Source of the DNA: Sphingopyxis sp. | GTDB taxonomy: Bacteria; Pseudomonadota; Alphaproteobacteria; Sphingomonadales; Sphingomonadaceae | DNA: 6,295 nt | Assembly: GCA_012035435.1 (NCBI GenBank) | Contig: JAAUPH010000145.1 | Span: 1 to 6,295, forward strand | Reading direction: 5' to 3' | In this document: positions 1 to 5,536 of the stretch, piece after piece | How the letters are laid out: every line of letters starts with the position of its first letter | Numbering within the stretch: position 1 is the first letter of the stretch | The notes under the pieces: generated by a model | Seen by the model: only the letters and a program-made list of their open reading frames with translations | Database searches by the model: none | Told to the model about the DNA's origin: nothing | Position numbers and translations under genes: made by a program

Positions 1-78
1 CCGGCGGCGAGTGCGGCGCCGGTCAGCGCAAGATTGCAGAACACGATCTGGAAAAAAGACGGCGTCGCATGGCAGTGA
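1..78 (+). CDS. possible C-terminal tail of a protein cut by the window edge
   Basis: Frame 1 is open from the window edge to a TGA at 76-78 and encodes 25 residues. They begin with an Ala/Pro-rich stretch and end in RLQNTIWKKDGVAWQ. The ending resembles the last strand of small beta-rich domains, but it is too short to assign to a family. If real, the gene converges on the Sel1-repeat gene, leaving about 70 bases between the two stops. The opposite strand of the same bases can be read as a hydrophobic stretch with no start codon, so the strand is not certain. No function is proposed. Confidence 0.25.
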   Translation, partial: PAASAAPVSARLQNTIWKKDGVAWQ

Positions 79-149
79 GGACCGCGAGGGTTGTGGAAAA
101 GCCGGCGTCCGACAAGCCGAGCCTCTCCGCGGAGTGCCCCGCCCCCGAT

Positions 150-473
150 CTATTTCTGTCCCGCAGGCGGGTTGCCGCCCAGCCAGCGGCGCGCTTCTTC
201 CGTATTCTTTGCCACTCCTCGTCCATAGGCATACATGACGCCGAGGACATACATTGCTTGTCCATTTCCAGCCTCGGCTAGGCGGCGCAAGCCCTGAGAG
301 GCCTTCTTGTACCAACTGATGGATTCCGGTGCGTGTCGTCCGTGTTGCTTTTCATAGTGTTTGCCAAGGCGATACTGTGCGAATGCATCACCGTGTTCCG
401 CCAATTGAAGATCAGAAGTCGGGTGTGATGGTGATACTTTTTGTGGACACGGTTGATGCTGGTTTCTCCTCAT
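150..473 (-). CDS. Sel1-repeat domain protein, C-terminal half (probably frameshifted from the upstream ORF)
   Basis: The reading frame encodes two consecutive Sel1-like (TPR-related) repeats. The first covers about residues 27-62 (LAEHGDAFAQYRLGKHY, then ISWYKKA). The second covers about 64-98 (LAEAGNGQAMYVLGVMYAYG, GRGVAKN, EEARRW). Such alpha-alpha solenoids usually mediate protein-protein contacts. The first 20 or so residues look out of frame, because nothing there resembles a repeat and there is no good ribosome binding site at the nominal start. The ORF overlaps the preceding one (412-906, same strand) by 62 bases in another frame. Together they would make one membrane-anchored protein with a periplasmic Sel1 domain, so I read this as the C-terminal half of a split gene. 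The Sel1 call is firm; the partner process is unknown. Confidence 0.7.
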   Translation of the reverse strand: MRRNQHQPCPQKVSPSHPTSDLQLAEHGDAFAQYRLGKHYEKQHGRHAPESISWYKKASQGLRRLAEAGNGQAMYVLGVMYAYGRGVAKNTEEARRWLGGNPPAGQK

Positions 474-906
474 GCGGGCGCACTTCAGTGCGGGGTGCTG
501 GAGGATCTGGCGGCGCCGATAGTTTCGCCGTCGAATTCTCAGGGCGATTGAATTCCGGTGTGGGCGGATTGCTTTCAGGGGACGTTGCAGGGATTGAGGG
601 CTGAGCTTGGGTCAAACTTTCAGCTTGAGAGAGTTGGGTAAGGCTGAAGTCCTCCTCGTTGGTCTTTTCGGTGGCGGTTACTTCATTGGACCGGCCACAT
701 TCTTCTGAACGATGTTCAGGGTTATCCTCGCTGGTCGTACTCTGGCAGCCCGTGTCGTCGTGTGATGTGGGGGGCCACTCTATGACTGTCGAGGCGATCC
801 ACAGAACGGCCATGAGGACAAGACCCCACCGGACCACTCGACGTCGTAAGATGGTTCGATCGCTGGGCGGTACGATGACGAGTCCGGGATAGTCTTTCTT
901 GGCCAT
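412..906 (-). CDS. single-pass membrane protein with proline/serine-rich linker; N-terminal half of a split Sel1-repeat protein
   Basis: This ORF encodes 164 residues. After a short N-terminus (MAKKDYPGLVIVPPSDR) comes a basic cluster RRRVVR at 21-26 and one hydrophobic segment at about 27-43. Everything after that is low-complexity and rich in Ser, Thr, Pro and Glu, with many PP and SP pairs at about 100-155. The predicted topology is N-terminus inside and an extended linker in the periplasm. The ORF stops at a TGA just where a Sel1 repeat begins in the neighbouring frame, and the overlap (412-473) contains a run of five T on + (438-442; AAAAA on the coding strand). Moving one base forward in the overlap restores a membrane-anchor, linker, Sel1 architecture. 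I do not recognise a named family for this half. The intergenic region upstream is shared with a divergent + gene. Confidence 0.6.
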   Translation of the reverse strand: MAKKDYPGLVIVPPSDRTILRRRVVRWGLVLMAVLWIASTVIEWPPTSHDDTGCQSTTSEDNPEHRSEECGRSNEVTATEKTNEEDFSLTQLSQAESLTQAQPSIPATSPESNPPTPEFNRPENSTAKLSAPPDPPAPRTEVRPHEEKPASTVSTKSITITPDF

Positions 907-930
907 GCCGTGGTCACACAGAGTTCTTGG

Positions 931-951
931 GTACAGTCTATCAGGCTGTAC
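931..951. repeat. inverted repeat GTACAG-N9-CTGTAC in the divergent intergenic region
   Basis: Two perfect 6-base arms, GTACAG (931-936) and CTGTAC (946-951), flank a 9-base spacer. The repeat lies 25 bases upstream of the - strand membrane-protein start at 906. It could be a dimeric regulator site or a small transcript hairpin. A 6-base arm can occur by chance, so this is only a candidate. Confidence 0.3.
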
Positions 952-1040
952 GAGCGCTATCTAAGTATGGTCGATCTCTCTTGTTTCGCCCCTGTATCAA
1001 CGCTCAGGATTCCTCACTATCAATCTTTATACATAGCCTC

Positions 1041-1070
1041 TTGTCCTATTTGATCGCAAGCTCCTATAGT
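1041..1070 (+). promoter_or_regulatory. sigma70-type promoter for the + gene starting at 1120
   Basis: TTGTCC (1041-1046) and TATAGT (1065-1070) are separated by 18 bases and match the -35 (4 of 6) and -10 (5 of 6) consensus. They sit in the most AT-rich part of the window. The implied transcription start is near 1077, giving a leader of about 43 bases to the ATG at 1120. The 213-base gap 907-1119 between the divergent genes otherwise holds only the inverted repeat at 931-951. The match is by eye. Confidence 0.5.
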
Positions 1071-1119
1071 ACAAGCCATACAGAGCGAGCACACATTCAC
1101 CCAGGACATCGACCGAATC

Positions 1120-1437
1120 ATGCCATCAACTGATCATACCCTTACTATCTTGGACGTCAGCGGTCCATTTCGGGAGCCGAGGGAACAGGTCTTTTCATAC
1201 GACTACTCGATACAACGGTCCACTTGGGCGACGCCGCATGCCGTGCGGGTGAAGGTTTCTATACCGGATGAGCTGGAGCCGTTCAAGAGGCGTCTGTTAG
1301 GGGTGGTGACCGGCTCGCCGGGACAGCAGTTGCTGATCAGCAACATTCTTTCCAAGACCATTGCTGATTCCAAAATACGGGTTGCCGATAAGGAAGGCTT
1401 GTTAGCAGAACGACGTGATGTGATGCTGGCCCCGTTT
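1120..1437 (+). other. unidentified N-terminal segment of the chimeric ORF
   Basis: About 106 codons, starting at an ATG 50 bases after a good -10 box, with AGGA at 1103-1106 as a distant ribosome binding site. The segment is soluble-looking and of mixed charge, with no signal peptide or membrane segment ([32 protein letters not shown]). I do not recognise it. Its codon use and GC content are less extreme than those of the argF/hslO DNA downstream, and it probably belongs with the left-hand segment of the window. Confidence 0.45.
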
Positions 1438-1986
1438 GTCGGCCCGCTGGGCAAGCGCCTGCAACCGCAAGGCTTGCTTCGCCACGAGGAAGCGCGGGAA
1501 GTCTTCCGCGAGCAAATCGCCGTGCTTTGGGAGGCCGGGGCAGACTTCCTGCTCTTCGAAACCTTTAGCAACCTGGCCGAACTGGAGATCGCCGTGCAGG
1601 TGGCGAAAGAGACCTGCGACCTGCCCATCGTCGCTTCCATGACCTACGCCCAGGATGGGCTGACGCTCAGCGGCCAATCTCCAGTATTAGTAACCGAGCG
1701 CCTGTTGGCGGCCGGGGCCGATGTGGTTGTGACCGACTGTTGGGTGTCGATGGGGCAGGCGCATGCGCACAACAAGCTGGCCGCGATGGCGCCCTATCAG
1801 GTTGATGAGCGCTTGATGGGCGCGGCCCGGAGTGATGCCCTGTTCCTCCACTGCCTACCCGCGCATCGCGGCGAGGAAGTTAGCGCGGCAGTAATCGACG
1901 GCCCGCAATCGCGCGTCTGGCAGGAAGCGGAAAACCGTGTCCATGCGCAGAAATCGATCCTGCTGTGGGCGCTGGGGCGATTGTGA
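1120..1986 (+). CDS. chimeric ORF: unknown N-terminus + homocysteine methyltransferase-like piece + ornithine carbamoyltransferase C-terminus
   Basis: One uninterrupted frame of 288 residues is built of three parts that belong to unrelated proteins. Residues 1 to about 106 are unrecognised. Residues about 107-203 (GPLGKRL, then [11 protein letters not shown], then GLTLSGQSP) match the middle of a cobalamin-type homocysteine S-methyltransferase domain. Residues about 199-288 ([36 protein letters not shown]) are the C-terminal ornithine-binding end of ArgF. Neither enzyme is complete. The zinc-binding cysteine motifs of the methyltransferase are missing, as is the carbamoyl-phosphate motif STRTR of ArgF. 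The product is not expected to be an active enzyme. Most likely this is an assembly chimera whose last 90 codons are the true end of a sphingomonad argF. The stop (1984-1986) overlaps the hslO start at 1986. Confidence 0.7.
   Translation: MPSTDHTLTILDVSGPFREPREQVFSYDYSIQRSTWATPHAVRVKVSIPDELEPFKRRLLGVVTGSPGQQLLISNILSKTIADSKIRVADKEGLLAERRDVMLAPFVGPLGKRLQPQGLLRHEEAREVFREQIAVLWEAGADFLLFETFSNLAELEIAVQVAKETCDLPIVASMTYAQDGLTLSGQSPVLVTERLLAAGADVVVTDCWVSMGQAHAHNKLAAMAPYQVDERLMGAARSDALFLHCLPAHRGEEVSAAVIDGPQSRVWQEAENRVHAQKSILLWALGRL
1438..1728 (+). other. homocysteine S-methyltransferase (MetH/BHMT-type) domain fragment
   Basis: The stretch encodes SGPLGKRL-type sequence (here [12 protein letters not shown]), then [30 protein letters not shown] and later [13 protein letters not shown] and LTLSGQSP. 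This is the order of strands and signature loops in the TIM-barrel homocysteine-binding domain, as in MetH N-terminal modules and the bifunctional homocysteine methyltransferase/methylenetetrahydrofolate reductase proteins. It begins inside the barrel and ends just before the usual GVNC zinc ligand, so it cannot be functional alone. The family assignment is from recall of these motifs. Confidence 0.65.
1714..1986 (+). other. argF: C-terminal fragment of ornithine carbamoyltransferase
   Basis: The last 90 or so residues carry the ArgF hallmarks TDCWVSMGQ, a [11 protein letters not shown] motif (residues 244-254) whose HCLP cysteine belongs to the ornithine site, and the closing [20 protein letters not shown]. 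ArgF makes citrulline from carbamoyl phosphate and ornithine in arginine synthesis. The carbamoyl-phosphate domain, about 210 residues, is absent from the window. The fragment runs directly into hslO with an overlapping stop/start, as expected for the real end of argF in a sphingomonad. Confidence 0.85.
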
Positions 1987-2897
1987 TGGCAGAAATTACC
2001 GCCAGCTTTGACCAGCCGCTGATCTTCACCGTGGCCGCGCATCATGTCCGGGGGCGTTTGGTGCGGTTGGGGCCGGTGCTGCGCGAGATATTGGCGGCGC
2101 ACAACTATCCGCCGGTGGCGGAGAAACTGCTGGCGGAATCGCTGGTGCTGACCGCACTGCTCGGATCGACGCTCAAGGATCCCAACAGCCAGCTGACCCT
2201 TCAGGCACAGACCGGGGGCGGGCCGATTGACCTGCTCGTGTGCGACTGGAAGGGCGGGGCCATGCGGGGGTATCTGAAGTTCGATCCCGAACGGCTGGTC
2301 GAGGCGGGGAGCAATCCGTCGCTATTCGCGCTGTTCGGGGGTGGTTTTCTGGCCATCACCTTTGACCAGGCAGTTAGCGGGGAGCGCTATCAGGGCATTG
2401 TCCCGCTGGAGGGCGAAGGTATCGGCGCGGCGGCCGAACATTATTTCGAGCAGTCGGAGCAAATCCCGAGCCTCATTCGGCTGGCTGCGCGGCATGATGC
2501 GGGCGCGGGCTGTGTCGCAGGGGGGATATTGCTCCAGCATCTGCCCGAGGGTGAGGTGGGGCGCGACCGGCTGCATGTCCGGCACGACCATTCGGAATGG
2601 ATTCACGCGCGCACCCTTGCCGAAACGCTGCGCGATGACGAACTGATTGATAGCGGGTTGCCGCTTGACCGCATTGTGTGGAACCTGTTTCACGAAGATG
2701 AAGTGCGCGTCGAGGCGGGACAGGATCTGGCCAAGGGGTGTCGGTGCAGCGCCGAGCATTTTGCCAGCGTGCTTCGTCAGTTTCCGACCGATCAACGACA
2801 GGAAATGGCCGATGATGATGGTATCATCCCGGTCGATTGCGCCTTTTGTTCGCGAGTTTTTCCGATTGCGCTCGATGCAATCGTCACGACCCATTGA
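1986..2897 (+). CDS. hslO: Hsp33 redox-regulated molecular chaperone
   Basis: The product has 303 residues, the normal size for Hsp33. This cytoplasmic holdase is inactive while reduced and zinc-bound. On oxidative unfolding it releases zinc, forms disulfides and holds aggregation-prone proteins. The N-terminal domain shows the family pattern LLAESLVLTALLGSTLK (residues 48-64), then GGGPIDLLVCDWKG and MRGYLKF. The C-terminal redox switch is complete: CRC at 252-254 and CAFC at 285-288. I place the start at the ATG at 1986 because it overlaps the argF stop (TGATG) and has GGGG at 1974-1977 at ribosome-binding distance. An in-frame start at 1965 would lie inside argF coding sequence. Coupling to argF implies co-transcription. 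The gene is intact and its identity is clear. Confidence 0.96.
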   Translation: MAEITASFDQPLIFTVAAHHVRGRLVRLGPVLREILAAHNYPPVAEKLLAESLVLTALLGSTLKDPNSQLTLQAQTGGGPIDLLVCDWKGGAMRGYLKFDPERLVEAGSNPSLFALFGGGFLAITFDQAVSGERYQGIVPLEGEGIGAAAEHYFEQSEQIPSLIRLAARHDAGAGCVAGGILLQHLPEGEVGRDRLHVRHDHSEWIHARTLAETLRDDELIDSGLPLDRIVWNLFHEDEVRVEAGQDLAKGCRCSAEHFASVLRQFPTDQRQEMADDDGIIPVDCAFCSRVFPIALDAIVTTH

Positions 2898-2931
2898 TGC
2901 TGCGCTTGCGAACACAGGGCAAACCGCTTAA

Positions 2932-2960
2932 TTCTGTAGCAATAAAGGTCGCACTATAGG
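2932..2960 (+). promoter_or_regulatory. possible promoter of the DUF3617-like gene
   Basis: TTCTGT (2932-2937) and TATAGG (2955-2960) lie 17 bases apart in the 95-base gap after hslO. The -10 is good and the -35 is poor. No intrinsic terminator is visible after hslO, so read-through is also possible. Confidence 0.3.
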
Positions 2961-2992
2961 ACGCGTGCCGCATTGCGGCGTTGGGGCAATAT

Positions 2993-3406
2993 ATGATGGC
3001 GATCTTCCAGAAATTTTCCCGAATTCTCCCTTCGGCGCTGCTGGGCTTAGGTCTGGTTACCGTGGCTGCGCCTGCTCAGGCGCCGTCACTGGCGATGCTC
3101 GACACGCTGGAAAAGGGCAGCTGGGAATTGCGTGAGCGCAGTGGTGGCAGCGTCGTTCGCTCCTTTTGCCTGGGCGATGCCCGCGCCTTCATTCAGTTGC
3201 AGCACAGCCGCGGTGGCTGTTCGCGCTATGTGATCGAAGATGGCGGTGCGGAGGTGACTGTCCATTATACCTGTCCTGGGGCGGGTCATGGCCGCACGAC
3301 TATCCGCCGCGAAACCAACCGGCTGGTCCAGATCGACACGCAGGGCATATCGGGCAGCGCGCCTTTTTCCTTTGCCTATGAGGCGCGGCGCACCGGCGGC
3401 TGTTAA
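2993..3406 (+). CDS. secreted small protein, DUF3617-like
   Basis: A protein of 137 residues from the ATG at 2993 (a second ATG follows at 2996; GGGG at 2983-2986 serves either). The N-terminus is a clear Sec signal peptide: basic QKFSR, then a hydrophobic core SALLGLGLVTVAA, then a likely cleavage after APAQA. The mature part has a GSWELRERSG opening, four cysteines that could pair in the periplasm, and a beta-rich GRTTIRRETNRLVQIDTQGI stretch near the end. The W-E opening and spaced cysteines recall DUF3617, a common but uncharacterised family of sphingomonad exported proteins. The last residue before the stop is a cysteine. It is probably periplasmic and no activity is known. The family name is tentative; the exported nature is well supported. 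Confidence 0.75.
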   Translation: MMAIFQKFSRILPSALLGLGLVTVAAPAQAPSLAMLDTLEKGSWELRERSGGSVVRSFCLGDARAFIQLQHSRGGCSRYVIEDGGAEVTVHYTCPGAGHGRTTIRRETNRLVQIDTQGISGSAPFSFAYEARRTGGC

Positions 3407-3424
3407 GGCCTGATTAGCATTTTG

Positions 3425-3432
3425 TTAACCAT
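3425..3432 (+). promoter_or_regulatory. possible CtrA half-site TTAACCAT
   Basis: TTAACCAT is a known half-site form for the alphaproteobacterial cell-cycle regulator CtrA. It lies about 18 bases before the predicted 5' end of the small RNA at 3450. An 8-base match is easily found by chance, and it sits downstream of the usual position over the -35, so this is weak. Confidence 0.2.
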
Positions 3433-3449
3433 CTTTGGCTAGCACCGCC

Positions 3450-3537
3450 GTGCATATCGGCTTCGACATGCACACCTCCCTTTGAGTTTTTGCTCAAACA
3501 CTGGGCCGCGCGGCATTGCTGCGCGGCCCGTTTTCTT
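3450..3537 (+). ncRNA. candidate small RNA with anti-Shine-Dalgarno motif, suhB/alpha-r8-like
   Basis: Three hairpins follow each other within 88 bases. Hairpin 1 (3450-3473) pairs GTGCAT with ATGCAC, then an A-C mismatch, then TCG with CGA around GCTT. An unpaired ACCTCCC (3474-3480) follows; its CCTCCC is complementary to ribosome binding sites. Hairpin 2 (3481-3498) pairs TTTGAG with CTCAAA. Hairpin 3 is a strong terminator (3503-3529 plus T run). This layout fits the suhB/alpha-r8 (MmgR) class of alphaproteobacterial trans-acting RNAs, which repress translation by base pairing at target ribosome binding sites. It sits alone between the DUF3617-like gene and queC. The structure is read directly; the family is from recall and not confirmed. 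A cis-acting leader for queC is the main alternative, but the terminator would block read-through. Confidence 0.65.
3503..3537 (+). terminator. strong intrinsic terminator of the small RNA
   Basis: A 12-pair stem (3503-3514 with 3518-3529, one G-T pair) closes a 3-base ATT loop and is followed by GTTTTCTT. The outer nine pairs are all G-C. It ends transcription 50 bases before queC, so queC needs its own promoter or partial read-through. It may also close the upstream DUF3617-like transcript. Confidence 0.85.
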
Positions 3538-3587
3538 GGCCGCGCCGCCCTTGCGAGCCGCCGCTCGCGGGGGTAACGGCGCGCATC

Positions 3588-4286
3588 ATGGACAATCTGG
3601 CTGGAAAATCGGTGGTCGTGCTGTTGTCGGGCGGGCTTGATTCGCTCGTGTGCACTGGGCTCGCGCGCGAAGCGGGGGCGCGGGTCATCGCGCTGACGAT
3701 CGATTATAACCAGCGCCACCGGGTCGAGCTGGACGCGGCCAAGCGGATCGCGGCGGACCTGGGCGCAGCAGAGCATATCGTGCTGCCGCTGGACCTGCGC
3801 CGGTTCGGGGGATCGGCGCTGACCGACGATATTGCGGTGCCCAAACATGGGGTGGGCGACGATATTCCGGTGACCTACGTGCCCGCGCGCAACCTGATCT
3901 TTTTGTCTTTGACCTTGGGTTTGGCGGAGGCGCGGGGGGCGCGGGACATTGCCATCGGCGTCAACGCGCTTGATTATTCGGGCTATCCCGATTGCCGCCC
4001 CGACTTCATCAGCGGCTTTGCCAAGCTCGCGGCGCTAGCAACCAAGACCGGGGATGAGGGCGAGGCGTTTGCCATCCACGCACCGCTGCAATATCTGGGC
4101 AAGGCACAGATTGCGGCAGAGGCGGCGCGGCTCGGAGTCGACGCGGGGCTGAGCTGGTCTTGTTATGACCCCACACCAGATGCATTGCACTGCGGCTTGT
4201 GCGATAGTTGCCGGTTGCGGCGCAAGGGCTTTGCAGATGCCGGGCTGCCCGATCCCACCCGCTATGCGGCTGCACCGGCGCCATGA
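3588..4286 (+). CDS. queC: 7-cyano-7-deazaguanine (preQ0) synthase QueC
   Basis: QueC turns 7-carboxy-7-deazaguanine into preQ0 using ATP and ammonia, a cytoplasmic step of queuosine synthesis. The product has 232 residues, normal for the family. Visible motifs are the PP-loop SGGLDS (14-19), TIDYNQRHRVE (37-47), YVPARN (97-102), GVNALDYSGYPDCRP (124-138) and the C-terminal zinc site with cysteines 192, 202, 205 and 208 (SCYDP, HCGLCDSC). I chose the ATG at 3588 because the family begins a few residues before the PP-loop. An upstream TTG (3516) lies inside the terminator hairpin. The ribosome binding site is poor (GGGGG at 3569-3573, 14 bases away). The stop overlaps the queE start as ATGA. 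Confidence 0.95.
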   Translation: MDNLAGKSVVVLLSGGLDSLVCTGLAREAGARVIALTIDYNQRHRVELDAAKRIAADLGAAEHIVLPLDLRRFGGSALTDDIAVPKHGVGDDIPVTYVPARNLIFLSLTLGLAEARGARDIAIGVNALDYSGYPDCRPDFISGFAKLAALATKTGDEGEAFAIHAPLQYLGKAQIAAEAARLGVDAGLSWSCYDPTPDALHCGLCDSCRLRRKGFADAGLPDPTRYAAAPAP

Positions 4287-4915
4287 CCTATAGCGTTAAA
4301 GAGATTTTCCTGACGCTGCAGGGCGAGGGCGCACAGGCGGGGCGGCGCGCGGTATTCTGCCGCTTTGCCGGGTGCAATTTGTGGACAGGGCGCGAGGCGG
4401 ACCGCTCCAAGGCGATTTGCCGGTTCTGTGACACCGATTTCGTTGGCACGGATGGTGTTGGCGGGGGCAAGTTCGCCGATGCGCCCGCGCTGGCAGCAGC
4501 GGTGGCCGCATGCTGGGGCGACGGCGCCGACCATCGCTATGTCGTACTGACCGGCGGCGAGCCGATGTTGCAGGTCGATGACGCGGTTATCGACGCGCTG
4601 CACGGTGAGGGCTTTACCATTGCCATCGAGAGCAATGGCACGCTGGCGGTACCCCGCAGCATCGACTGGATATGTATCAGTCCGAAGGCAGGCAGCAATT
4701 TGGTGCAGGCCAGCGGCGATGAGCTGAAACTCGTATGGCCGCAGCCGGGGAGCGATCTGGACGCCCTGGCGGAGCTCGATTTCGCGCACCGCTTGATCCA
4801 GCCGCTCGACGATGTGCGCGGCACGGCCAATGTCGCCGAATGCGTGGAACTGGTGCGCCGCGACCCGCGTTGGCGATTGTCGTTGCAAACGCACAAGTTG
4901 TTGGGACTGCCTTGA
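4283..4915 (+). CDS. queE: 7-carboxy-7-deazaguanine synthase QueE (radical SAM)
   Basis: QueE rearranges 6-carboxy-tetrahydropterin to 7-carboxy-7-deazaguanine, the step before QueC. The product has 210 residues. The 4Fe-4S motif is the extended form CX14CX2C (Cys 31, 46, 49; CNLWTGREADR then CRFCDTDF) instead of the classical CX3CX2C. It is the variant known from the Burkholderia multivorans enzyme and common in proteobacteria. Other signatures are FLTLQGEG (9-16), the SAM-binding LTGGEPMLQ (89-97), IESNGT (115-120), CISPKAG (131-137) and the closing SLQTHKLLGLP. The ATG at 4283 overlaps the queC stop by 4 bases with no separate ribosome binding site, so translation is probably coupled. queD and queF are not in the window. 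The gene is intact. Confidence 0.95.
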   Translation: MTYSVKEIFLTLQGEGAQAGRRAVFCRFAGCNLWTGREADRSKAICRFCDTDFVGTDGVGGGKFADAPALAAAVAACWGDGADHRYVVLTGGEPMLQVDDAVIDALHGEGFTIAIESNGTLAVPRSIDWICISPKAGSNLVQASGDELKLVWPQPGSDLDALAELDFAHRLIQPLDDVRGTANVAECVELVRRDPRWRLSLQTHKLLGLP

Positions 4916-4922
4916 CCGGCGC

Positions 4923-5239
4923 TTATTCCGCTTCGGCGGACTCGCTCTCATCGGGCGCAAGGGCGTCAGGGTCCGTCGGAGTTTCAGCGGGGGTTTCAGC
5001 GGCGGCTTTTGCAGCCTCTTCCTTTGCGGCCGCAGCGCCTTCGGGGGTCAGAGCGCCGCCGCTCTCATCGACCGACGTCCCATCGATGTCGCTGTCGTCG
5101 AGCATGATCATGGCGTCGCTGACCGAGCCGGGTTGCACCTCACGGCGTCGAGTTTGGTCGTGGTGGTCGGACCCGATGCGCTGTCACAGGCAGCGAGAAA
5201 GAGCGTGGCGGCTGCAATGGTCATCAATTTGGTGGTCAT
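4923..5239 (-). pseudogene. small lipoprotein with acidic Ala/Glu-rich tail, split by a one-base frameshift
   Basis: From the ATG at 5239 the - strand reads MTTKLMTIAAATLFLAACDS, a lipoprotein signal with lipobox LAAC and lipidated Cys18. After KLDAV the frame is lost and ends at a TGA (5110-5108) after 43 residues. A second frame carries on from VQPGSVSDAMIMLDDSDIDG to the stop at 4923. Restoring one base near 5141-5142 turns GCC GTG AGG into GCC GTN GAG GTG and gives a continuous 105-residue protein. The tail is rich in Ala, Glu, Pro and Asp and is probably unstructured. It starts 9 bases after the lipB stop and faces queE, with 7 bases between the two stops. The function is unknown. The break could be a real mutation or a sequencing error; the surrounding reading of both halves is convincing. 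Confidence 0.7.
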
Positions 5240-5248
5240 GCAGCGTCC

Positions 5249-5536
5249 CTAACTTGCCGCGCCGATATTGTCGAGAAAGGCCGGAAGATGCGCGGCCAGT
5301 GCGGCGTCGAGCGTCGCAAAGTCGCATGGTTTATCGAGCGCAGCGAGGCTGGTGACCGGAAATTCGCTGATCCCGCACGGGACGATCCCGGTAAAATGGG
5401 TCAGATCGGGCGCGGCGTTAATCGCGAAGCCGTGGAGCGTGACCCAGCGTTTGACCCGCACGCCGATGGCTCCGATCTTCGCTTCGCGCCCGAATGGATC
5501 GTCGGTCCAGATACCGATGCGGCCCGGCGCGCGGCG
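5249..5536 (-). other. lipB: C-terminal fragment of lipoyl(octanoyl) transferase
   Basis: LipB moves octanoate from acyl carrier protein to the lipoyl domains of 2-oxo acid dehydrogenases. The fragment begins at [14 protein letters not shown] and contains [21 protein letters not shown] and [17 protein letters not shown]. The lysine of KIGAIG and the cysteine of VPCGI lie 34 residues apart, as the catalytic Lys135 and Cys169 do in the E. coli enzyme. The first half, about 110-120 residues, is missing. The lipoprotein gene follows 9 bases after its stop. Confidence 0.9.

Noticed and set aside
92..100. DnaA-box-like TTTTCCACA on the - strand
   Set aside because: It is a single relaxed match with no cluster, no AT-rich unwinding region and no dnaA/dnaN nearby.
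125..134. Perfect palindrome CTCCGCGGAG after the Sel1-repeat gene
   Set aside because: It is only 10 bases, lacks a loop and a T run, and is expected by chance in GC-rich DNA; not a terminator.
1120..1986. A novel natural fusion enzyme of methionine and arginine metabolism
   Set aside because: Both enzymatic parts lack catalytic or substrate-binding regions and the joins lie in short shared motifs; a chimera explains it better.
3450..3537. preQ1 riboswitch controlling queC-queE
   Set aside because: The preQ1 classes need an H-type pseudoknot with an A-rich tail near a ribosome binding site; here there are three simple hairpins and a terminator 50 bases before queC.
4262..4960. Long - strand ORF of 232 codons opposite queE
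   Set aside because: It is antisense to the conserved QueE sequence and its translation is Arg/Ala-rich with no recognisable domain.
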